Of a DNA stretch of 12,676 nucleotides, positions 7,621-12,676 are shown piece by piece; position 1 is the stretch's first letter, and every line of letters begins with the position of its first letter. The notes under the pieces were generated by a model, which searched no databases, was not told the DNA's origin, and saw only the letters and a program-made list of their open reading frames with translations. The position numbers and the translations under genes are program-made. Origin of the DNA: CAYYNP01 sp964472545 (GTDB lineage Bacteria; Planctomycetota; Planctomycetia; Pirellulales; Thermoguttaceae); the NCBI GenBank assembly GCA_964472545.1, contig CAYYNP010000285.1, forward strand, positions 1 through 12,676, in the 5' to 3' direction.

Positions 7621-8304
7621 CTATTTGTCCCTCTTCAGCTTGTCCTTGAAAACGGTCCGGAACTTCTCCAGCTTTGGTTCGATGACCACACGGCAGTATC
7701 CCCGCTGCGGGTTGTCGCGGTAGTAGTCCTGGTGATACTGCTCGGCCTTGTAGAATTTGGCGGCGGGAACAATTTGCGTAACGATAGGTTTCGCGAAGGC
7801 GCCGGAGGTGTCCAACGCCCTCTTAGTCTTCTCGGCCGTCTCCTGCTGCGGTCGATCGTGATAGAAGATCACCGAGCGGTATTGGGTTCCGAAGTCGTTC
7901 CCCTGACGGTTCAGTGTCGTCGGATCGTGGGTCTTGAAAAAGACCTCCAACAGGTCCACGTATTCGATGCGGGCCGGATCGTAACGAATGCGGCAGACCT
8001 CGGCGTGGCCGGTCGTGCCGGTACAGACCTGCTCGTAGGTCGCCTCGGCCACGTTGCCGCCGGAGTAGCCCGACTCGACCGACACCACGCCGTCGAGTTC
8101 GGCAAACACCGCCTCGACGCACCAGAAGCACCCGGCCCCGAAGGTGGCGACTTGGGTCTTGCCGACGTCTTCTCTTGTCGTTTCGTTCTTCACTGCGGTA
8201 TCCTCCTCTTCTGCGACCGTACGCACGTCACAACCGGCCGCAATCAGGCAGCCGGCCACGATACACAGACGGGGCACATTTTTGGGGTAGTCGAAAGTAC
8301 TCAT
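7621..8304 (-). CDS. msrA: Peptide methionine sulfoxide reductase MsrA, lipoprotein form
   Basis: MsrA reduces the S-epimer of methionine sulfoxide in oxidised proteins. It has 227 residues from the ATG at 8304. The N-terminus is a signal sequence with the lipobox AAGC (Cys25), so the protein is probably exported and lipid-anchored. After an acidic linker comes the catalytic site GAGCFWC (56-62; nucleophile Cys59), then GVVSVESGYSGG, TGHAEV (98-103), DPTTLNRQGNDFGTQYRS (127-144) and AEQYHQDY (187-194). GYC (Cys204) is the likely resolving cysteine. The frame stays open upstream to 8745, but those residues show no family match. The ATG overlaps the stop of a truncated peroxiredoxin-like frame by ATGA, so translation may be coupled; its own ribosome site is weak. 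The FGE-fold gene follows 165 bp downstream, probably from its own promoter. Confidence 0.93.
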   Translation of the reverse strand: MSTFDYPKNVPRLCIVAGCLIAAGCDVRTVAEEEDTAVKNETTREDVGKTQVATFGAGCFWCVEAVFAELDGVVSVESGYSGGNVAEATYEQVCTGTTGHAEVCRIRYDPARIEYVDLLEVFFKTHDPTTLNRQGNDFGTQYRSVIFYHDRPQQETAEKTKRALDTSGAFAKPIVTQIVPAAKFYKAEQYHQDYYRDNPQRGYCRVVIEPKLEKFRTVFKDKLKRDK

Positions 8305-8504
8305 CGGTTCATCCAATCCTCTGAAAAGCGTTCTGCCGCCCGAGCGATGTTGCGGACCACGCCCGCGAAGACCGATCGGTGCAGCGGATAGAAGAACGGA
8401 ACCACTGGAGTGTCGCCCCCCGGATCGGCCGGCGAAAGCCACTGGCCGGTATGTGCCGGCAGGGCCACGTTCGGGGCCGGATCTCCCGCGCCGATTCTTC
8501 GCAT
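8301..8504 (-). pseudogene. Truncated peroxiredoxin-like (AhpC/Bcp type) reading frame before msrA
   Basis: A 67-residue frame starts at the ATG at 8504, with AAGGT upstream as a possible ribosome site. It reads MRRIGAGDPAPNVALPAH, then TGQWLSPAD and PVVPFFYP. This is the opening of a thiol peroxidase of the Bcp/AhpC family (iGDpAPdf.Lp...G...sl.D....pvVl.FYP). The frame then leaves the family where the peroxidatic Cys (TPxCT) should be and ends 32 residues later without any Cys. Its TGA overlaps the msrA ATG. Without the catalytic cysteine it cannot be a working peroxidase; a broken gene whose start now serves as a leader for msrA is likely. A genuine small leader peptide cannot be excluded. 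Confidence 0.5.
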
Positions 8505-8641
8505 CGGCAATTACCTTCAAAGAGCCAGTGGTCCACAAGCCCACAACCAATTGTTCGCGAGGCGGAGGTGAAAGGTCACGAAATCCGTCGGTCTTTCGCG
8601 GCTGGCGGAGTCGACAGTTTCGCTGGGGGTCGATGGCGTAT

Positions 8642-8836
8642 TCACCGTCGGATCTCGACGGTGTACCTGCGTCTGATTGAGGGTTCGTATTGCGGCGGTG
8701 AGAGGATTCTTGCAGCAGGCGTGCGCAGCCGATTTGCCGCTGCACGAGAAGAGCATAAGACGTTGTCGATCAACGGGTTGCGGTGGCCGGTCAGAATCCA
8801 CCGCAACCGCTTCCCGCGAGCGGGCTCCCCATCCAT
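8642..8836 (-). CDS. Short candidate ORF with a strong ribosome binding site
   Basis: The frame has 64 codons starting MDGEPARGKRLRWILTGHRN, and AAGGAGG lies 6 nt before the ATG, close to ideal. The first 26 or so codons favour G/C at the third position as real genes here do; later codons do not. This suggests either the start of a gene that has decayed or been cut, or a chance ORF. The product is basic (many Arg) and unrecognised. The 11-bp hairpin at 8776-8808 lies inside it. Confidence 0.2.
   Translation of the reverse strand: MDGEPARGKRLRWILTGHRNPLIDNVLCSSRAAANRLRTPAARILSPPQYEPSIRRRYTVEIRR
8776..8808. repeat. Perfect 11-bp inverted repeat with 11-nt loop
   Basis: GGTTGCGGTGG at 8776-8786 pairs exactly with CCACCGCAACC at 8798-8808. 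No T-tract follows on either strand, so it is not a standard terminator. It could be a structured RNA element, a protein site or the remnant of a repeat. Confidence 0.5.
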
Positions 8837-8972
8837 CGATGCCCTCCTTTCGGGGCAGTCCGTTTACGGCCGCTTGCCTCGATGCGGACAATTCCGTGTC
8901 GGGACGTGAATCGTGAATCCAAAGCGCCCCGGCAGCGAACAGCCAGGTGATGCCGCCGTCCAGCGGTAGGGT

Positions 8973-9002
8973 TTCGCCTGGCGGGAAGCCCCGGATCATA
9001 AC
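8973..9002 (+). promoter_or_regulatory. Weak candidate promoter for the 9033-9752 gene pair
   Basis: TTCGCC and CATAAC are 18 nt apart, placing a start about 25 nt before the ATG at 9033. Both boxes are poor matches. A TATAAA at 9016-9021 is too close to the ribosome site (AAAGGAG, 9019-9025) to act as the -10. Confidence 0.18.
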
Positions 9003-9032
9003 ACGCGACCAGAAGTATAAAGGAGCCAGGAA

Positions 9033-9368
9033 ATGCTCAACGAAGGATTGATTGTCAACGACACCACCGCACTGGTGAAGTCGGAAATCGTGACACAAAT
9101 TCGACGTTTGGGGCCAACCACCTCAGACCGACTCGAACGGGCCGTCTTCAAGGCCCTGGTGGGACACGACCGTGAGGATGTTGATTGGGACCTGCCGGAC
9201 AACAAGGCCGGGTACTTCACCTGGGTCAAGAGCTTCGACAATCTGATACGCGAATTGATCGAAGACGGTTACATACTCGCCGAGGAGCCGGGCACGCTGA
9301 CCCCCACCGAAGCCGAGCATCACAGCGAGTACTCGCACTTGGTCTATCCGCCGAGCGCGGCGAACTGA
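9033..9368 (+). CDS. Uncharacterised protein, possible winged-helix fold
   Basis: This acidic protein of 111 residues has a strong ribosome site: AAAGGAG ends 7 nt before the ATG. There is no signal peptide or membrane segment, so it is cytoplasmic. The layout of a helix (SEIVTQIRRLG), a second helix (SDRLERAVFKALVG), a Trp-containing helix (YFTWVKSFDNLIRELIEDGY) and a short strand (ILAEEPGTLT) recalls winged-helix modules such as the Mrr N-terminal domain. This is a resemblance in pattern, not a match I can confirm. A zinc-ribbon gene follows 33 nt downstream on the same strand, so the two are probably co-transcribed. I do not recognise the family. Confidence 0.7.
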   Translation: MLNEGLIVNDTTALVKSEIVTQIRRLGPTTSDRLERAVFKALVGHDREDVDWDLPDNKAGYFTWVKSFDNLIRELIEDGYILAEEPGTLTPTEAEHHSEYSHLVYPPSAAN

Positions 9369-9401
9369 GCACCGAAGCACGCCAGCCAGTGAGAACCTCT
9401 G

Positions 9402-9752
9402 ATGAGTACAGCCGACCTTCCAGGCGACCTGGCATCCCGTACGAAGCCTACGCCGAATGAACTCGCCGACCGAAAGGTGATCGTCAGAGAGACACTTTGT
9501 TGTCCGCATTGCCAACAGAAGTTGTCGAAGTGGGAGGTGCCGGATTCGCCGTTCACGGAGTGGCCCAGCGACTTTCAGTACATCTGTTTCAACGACTCGT
9601 GTTCGTACTTCCTCGGAGGTTGGAAGACACTGGCGGAGCAGGGTGCCGCCGGCACCTATCGCTTCATGTACGACCCGGCGACCGGCGGCTGTCACGCCGT
9701 GACCGTTCTCAGCACCAGCGCGCTGCGTGAGTGTATTGTCGGCGTCGACTAA
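9402..9752 (+). CDS. Small zinc-ribbon protein (ogr/Delta-like CPHC...C-x4-C)
   Basis: In these 116 residues the core is CCPHCQQKLSKWEVPDSPFT followed by a Trp/Pro stretch and YICFNDSCSYFLGGW. Cys34 and Cys37 (C-x2-C) plus Cys62 and Cys67 (C-x4-C) could bind one zinc, giving a treble-clef or ribbon. The C-terminal half (YRFMYDPATGGCH, then VLSTSALRECI) resembles conserved hypothetical proteins I recall from other bacteria, sometimes labelled ogr/Delta-like zinc finger. There is no membrane segment. GTGAGAA before the ATG gives only a weak ribosome site. Role unknown; the upstream partner may bind it. DNA or RNA binding is a guess from the fold. Confidence 0.75.
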   Translation: MSTADLPGDLASRTKPTPNELADRKVIVRETLCCPHCQQKLSKWEVPDSPFTEWPSDFQYICFNDSCSYFLGGWKTLAEQGAAGTYRFMYDPATGGCHAVTVLSTSALRECIVGVD

Positions 9753-9832
9753 CGGTACCGCAGAGGCTCGCAATGTCGGCGCAACCGCTGCGCTCTGTTT
9801 CGAGCCACTCGCGTTCCAGCTTCGGGCAAGGT

Positions 9833-11497
9833 CTAATACGCCCTGGCGTGACGCCGAGCCCGCGGATCGCCGGCGGCTTGCTTGCGGCCGGTTGACGGGT
9901 CGATCGTTAACATCACCGGATGGGCCAGTGGGGGCCGGACAATGCGGACCTGGTGGCCGAGGGCTTCGAGGGCTTCGATGGTGGATTGACCGATCGTTTC
10001 GTAGGCCGACAGGCTGCCCAATTGCGGCGGCGGCTGGTTGAACGAGCCGACGTGATGGCCGGTCGAGAAACGCGGGGCGGTGACGGCCTCGGCCGCCGTG
10101 AGGCCGAACTCGATCTGTGACAGCAGCAGTTGCAGCGAGACTTGGTCTTGCAGATCGCCGCCGGCCACGCTGATTGCGGCGACCGGAAGACCGTCGCGCA
10201 GCACCATCGTCGGCGTGAGCGTGATGCGCGGCCGCTTGCCGGGCTCGATGCAATTGGGGTGCCCTGGCCACGTGTTGAGGCTTCGCAGCCGGCTGTTGAG
10301 GATCACGCCCGTACGGCCGGCCAACACGCCGCCCCAGCCGCTGGGCGTGGCCGCCACGACGTTGCCGTGACGGTCGGCCACCACGCAAGTCGTCGTGTCG
10401 CGGATCGGCCCGCCAAACGGCCGATAGTCCTTCGGCGGCTTGCCCAACAGGGCCTTGCCCGAGAACGGATCGCCGGGACGCAGTTCGAGCGATGCCGCCT
10501 TCATGTCGATCAAAGGGCGGCGCAAATCGGCGTAGCGCTTCGAAAGCAGCACGTCCAGCGGAACGTCGACCCAGAGGGGATCGGCGTAGAACGCGTCGCG
10601 GTCGGCCAGGGCCAGCTTCATCGCCTCGGCCAATAGATGCACGTACTCCGGCCGGTTGTGGCCCATCGCTTTGAGGTCGAACGGCTCCAACAGCCGCAGC
10701 GTTTGCAGGAGATACGGTCCCTGCGTCCACACCCCGCACTTGACGATCGTGTGGCCGCGGTAGTCGATCATAAGCGGCTCTTCCACACGCGTGACGTGCG
10801 TGGCCATGTCGGTATAGCGGAGCAGCCCGCCGTTGGCCCGGCACCACGCGTCGAGTTCCCGGGCGATCGGACCTCGATAGAAGCAGTCGGCCACCAGCCG
10901 CAGGCCGCGGCGGCGGTCGCCCGCCGAGCGTCTTTCGGCCGCGATTAGCCGGCGAATCGTCTTGGCCAGATCGGCCCACCAATCCTTCTCGTGCCGGTCG
11001 AGCACCGTCAGCGCGGGCTGGGCCAGTTCGGTGAAGCTCCGCGTGCCGTAGCGATCCAGGGCGGTCAGGTAGCCGTCGAGCGCCCCGGGCACGGCCGCCG
11101 TGGTCGGATCACCGCTGCCGGGGATGCGTCCGTTCTTGTGTTTCTGGAAGAACTCCAACGTTGCCAGCCGCGGTGCAACGCCCTGCCCGCTGATGACTAC
11201 CGTCACGTCGCGCGTGGCGTCGTAGACGATGATCGGCACCTCGCCGCCGAAGCAGAAGCTGGCCGAGTCGGTCACCGAAAGCACCAGCATCGACGCCACG
11301 GCCGCGTCGACCGCGTTGCCCCCGCTGCGAAGCACGTCGATCGCTGCATCGGCCGCTTCCCCCCCGCCGGCCACCACGGCGGCTTGGTCGCCGGCGGCTT
11401 TCCAAAGTTCAGGCGCCGGTTCGCCCGCCCGGGCAGTGAACGTTGACAAGATGAGCAGAGCTACGAAGAGCATGGCTGTGTAGCTGGGCCGATTCAT
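9833..11497 (-). CDS. Exported gamma-glutamyltransferase-family Ntn hydrolase, divergent
   Basis: In these 554 residues a signal peptide (1-24, cut near ARA-GEP) directs export. The GGT fold is clear: AIDVLRSGGNAVDAAVA (52-68), PGALDGYLTALDRYG (137-151), AEAMKLALADRDAFYADP and, at the autocleavage point, RDTTTCVVADRHGNVVAAT (366-384). Thr368 is the expected N-terminal nucleophile of the small subunit. EPGKRPRITLTPTMVLRDG (418-436) and YGL-like FGLTAAEAVTAPRF close the fold. Residues that hold the gamma-glutamyl group in E. coli GGT are changed: the RExAP Arg is Gln105 (GQGVAP), the MDD Asp region is LRS, the SS pair before MSPT is IT, and PGGS is AGGD. A different acyl or amide substrate is therefore likely. 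The start has GAGG about 8 nt upstream. The upstream sulfatase gene lies beyond a hairpin repeat. Confidence 0.88.
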   Translation of the reverse strand: MNRPSYTAMLFVALLILSTFTARAGEPAPELWKAAGDQAAVVAGGGEAADAAIDVLRSGGNAVDAAVASMLVLSVTDSASFCFGGEVPIIVYDATRDVTVVISGQGVAPRLATLEFFQKHKNGRIPGSGDPTTAAVPGALDGYLTALDRYGTRSFTELAQPALTVLDRHEKDWWADLAKTIRRLIAAERRSAGDRRRGLRLVADCFYRGPIARELDAWCRANGGLLRYTDMATHVTRVEEPLMIDYRGHTIVKCGVWTQGPYLLQTLRLLEPFDLKAMGHNRPEYVHLLAEAMKLALADRDAFYADPLWVDVPLDVLLSKRYADLRRPLIDMKAASLELRPGDPFSGKALLGKPPKDYRPFGGPIRDTTTCVVADRHGNVVAATPSGWGGVLAGRTGVILNSRLRSLNTWPGHPNCIEPGKRPRITLTPTMVLRDGLPVAAISVAGGDLQDQVSLQLLLSQIEFGLTAAEAVTAPRFSTGHHVGSFNQPPPQLGSLSAYETIGQSTIEALEALGHQVRIVRPPLAHPVMLTIDPSTGRKQAAGDPRARRHARAY

Positions 11498-11537
11498 GGT
11501 GATCCTCGCTTCGATTCCCGGTTGGGGGGACTTCTTT

Positions 11538-11616
11538 GTTTAGCCGCCGCCGGCACGGCGGCGAGAGTCTCGATATTCCTGCCCCAATGAGGCCGCCGTA
11601 CCGGCGGCCGCTAAAC
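11538..11616. repeat. Two-armed hairpin repeat (GTTTAG type)
   Basis: Two 25-nt arms (11538-11562 and 11592-11616) are inverted around a 29-nt loop and match at 23 of 25 positions. Both outer ends are GTTTAG/CTAAAC. Each arm carries its own palindrome, GCCGCCG-x3-CGGCGGC, so it can fold as two hairpins or one cruciform. It fills most of the 140-bp gap between the sulfatase and the GGT-fold gene and begins 41 bp upstream of the latter's start codon. It would affect readthrough if the two are co-transcribed. The design is the same as at 6081-6134, with unrelated sequence. It is probably a dispersed genomic repeat. Confidence 0.7.
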
Positions 11617-11637
11617 GCTGTTTGCGAACGCCACGGC

Positions 11638-12676
11638 TCAGGGCAACCGCCGCACGCAAACGAAAAACGCCCCGCGCGACTTGCCGTTGGCATCGGTGAG
11701 CCAGGTTTGCATGCGGGTCTTGCCGGCTTCGAGCTTCGCGGTGAACGTGACGCCGGTGGCGCCCTCTTCGACCGCTTGCGTCTGGTCCACTTCGCCGATC
11801 ATCAACCGGGCCGTAGCGGCGCCGAGCGGGAACTTCGCGGCGGTTGGTTGGTGGCGGAGCGTGAACTCGTACGTTCCGTCGCGCTCGACGTCGATCGCCC
11901 AGAAACCGTTGGCGTAGGGCCCGTTGCGGACGGCCCCTTGATTCCACGGCACGCCGGCCCCGTGCCAATCGTGGCAGGTAATCCGGGCCGGGTCCTCTGC
12001 GTCGGAGCCGATCGCGATCTCGACGTACTCCCCGAAACGCTGCGAAAGGCCCTTCCACCACCGGTCGTAGTCCGCACGAAGCCGAGCGACGACCTGCGGC
12101 TGCTGTGCGGCCAGATCGGTCACCTGTCCGGGATCGGCCTGGATGTCGAATAGTTCCTGCCCGTTGACCAGCCGCCAACGCTCGGTCATTACGGCGCTCT
12201 TGCGCCACTTCTCGGGATGTTCGATCCGTTGGGAATGGACGAACAACGTCCGCTCGGGCCAGGCCACGTTGGCGTCGCGTAACGCCGAAGCCAGGCTGGT
12301 CCCGTCGAGCGGCACGCGCCGGTCGGTCTTCAAACCACACAGATCGGCCAACGTCGGCAGCACATCGACATGGGCCGCAAGCCGCTCGACGTCGCATCCG
12401 CCGCCGATCCCTCCAGCGGGCCAACGGATAAAGAACGGCACGCGATGCCCGCCGTCGTACTCCGAGCCCTTCTTGCCCCGCATGCCGTCGTTGAAGCCCT
12501 TCCATCCATCCGGCGCAGGCGGCTGGCCCCTCTTCCCGCCTTTTCCTCCGCCGGCCACACCGCCGGCCGTGCCGTTGTCGGTCATGAAGATCACGATCGT
12601 GTTCTCGCTGAGTTCCAATTCGTCGAGCTTCTTAAGTAGCCGGCCCATGTTCTCGTCGATGTTCTCGATCATCCCG
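11638..12676 (-). CDS. Arylsulfatase, C-terminal part (runs off the window)
   Basis: This is a sulfate-ester hydrolase of the alkaline-phosphatase superfamily; the visible 345 codons are its C-terminal part. The frame is open at the right edge (GMIENIDENMGRLLKKL). TIVIFMTDNGTAGG supplies the DNG metal-site motif, GSEYDGGHRVPFFIRWP the conserved EGGxRVP-like stretch, HVDVLPTLADLCGL the DxxPT helix, and LFDIQADPGQVTDLA the typical end of the catalytic domain. After this, about 115 residues (ARITCHDW to VRRLP) form a beta-rich C-terminal module often attached to planctomycete sulfatases. The CxPSR/CxAxR motif that becomes formylglycine lies outside the window, so its activity class cannot be judged. 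The substrate is probably a sulfated polysaccharide, by family habit. Confidence 0.93.
   Translation of the reverse strand, partial: GMIENIDENMGRLLKKLDELELSENTIVIFMTDNGTAGGVAGGGKGGKRGQPPAPDGWKGFNDGMRGKKGSEYDGGHRVPFFIRWPAGGIGGGCDVERLAAHVDVLPTLADLCGLKTDRRVPLDGTSLASALRDANVAWPERTLFVHSQRIEHPEKWRKSAVMTERWRLVNGQELFDIQADPGQVTDLAAQQPQVVARLRADYDRWWKGLSQRFGEYVEIAIGSDAEDPARITCHDWHGAGVPWNQGAVRNGPYANGFWAIDVERDGTYEFTLRHQPTAAKFPLGAATARLMIGEVDQTQAVEEGATGVTFTAKLEAGKTRMQTWLTDANGKSRGAFFVCVRRLP

Larger units (their letters stand above)
8505..9032. other. About 530 bp without a convincing gene
   Basis: Several frames are open here, but none matches a family I know. The content is weaker in codon bias than the neighbouring genes. 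The visible structure is a 7-bp hairpin (8643-8663, CACCGTC/GACGGTG), an 11-bp hairpin (8776-8808), one short ORF with a strong ribosome site (8642-8836, complement) and a possible promoter near 8973-9002. The frame 8517-9098 on the complement is open for 193 codons but lacks a ribosome site and recognisable motifs. The region could be decayed coding sequence. Confidence 0.4.

Noticed and set aside
8306..8745. In-frame upstream extension of msrA
   Set aside because: The extra residues have no family match, and the lipobox signal sequence begins at the ATG at 8304.
8517..9098. 193-codon minus-strand frame in the gap upstream of msrA
   Set aside because: It overlaps the start and ribosome site of the 9033 gene in antisense, lacks its own ribosome site and shows no recognisable domain.
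9123..10982. 619-codon minus-strand frame overlapping the GGT-fold gene
   Set aside because: It is the out-of-frame reading of the GGT-fold gene and runs antisense through two + strand genes; Arg/Gly-rich low-complexity translation.
11540..12505. 321-codon minus-strand frame across the sulfatase
   Set aside because: Out-of-frame shadow of the sulfatase, which has intact motifs in its own frame.

Overview
The window is high-GC bacterial chromosome and most likely comes from a planctomycete (Pirellulales-like). This is inferred from the mix of genes: an arylsulfatase, a formylglycine-generating-enzyme (FGE) fold protein with a Cys-rich N-terminal module, a remnant of a PQQ-type beta-propeller protein, exported enzymes with signal peptides, and GC-rich hairpin repeats between genes. 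No rRNA, tRNA, integrase, transposase or CRISPR array is visible, and gene content alone cannot fix the species.

Left part (1-6072). The tail of an unidentified + strand gene converges on a large minus-strand putA, which encodes a bifunctional proline dehydrogenase / glutamate-semialdehyde dehydrogenase (proline to glutamate). A 167-bp divergent spacer separates putA from a tight + strand operon. That operon encodes a BtuF/siderophore-type substrate-binding protein, its ABC ATPase and a FecCD-type permease, together a complete inner-membrane importer for vitamin B12, a corrinoid or an iron chelate. The ATPase and permease genes overlap by ATGA.

Middle part (6073-9032). This stretch is worn. 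A two-armed hairpin repeat (6081-6134) abuts a start-less, internally deleted fragment of a PQQ-propeller protein. Next on the minus strand come an exported FGE-fold protein with an N-terminal Cys-rich module and an atypical Cys-rich C-terminus, then a lipoprotein-type methionine sulfoxide reductase A. msrA is preceded, through an ATGA overlap, by a truncated peroxiredoxin-like reading frame. Upstream lies about 530 bp without a convincing gene, holding an 11-bp perfect stem and one short candidate ORF.

Right part (9033-12676). Two short + strand genes form a probable operon: an uncharacterised protein with a possible winged-helix fold and a four-cysteine zinc-ribbon protein. Then come two minus-strand genes. 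One is an exported gamma-glutamyltransferase-fold protein that keeps the catalytic Thr but has lost several gamma-glutamyl-binding residues. The other is the C-terminal part of an arylsulfatase that runs off the window. A second two-armed hairpin repeat (11538-11616), built like the first but with a different sequence, separates them.

I see no clear new defence or mobile system. The most interesting items are the divergent GGT-fold enzyme, the Cys-rich FGE-fold protein, the two hairpin repeats, and the pattern of gene remnants around them.
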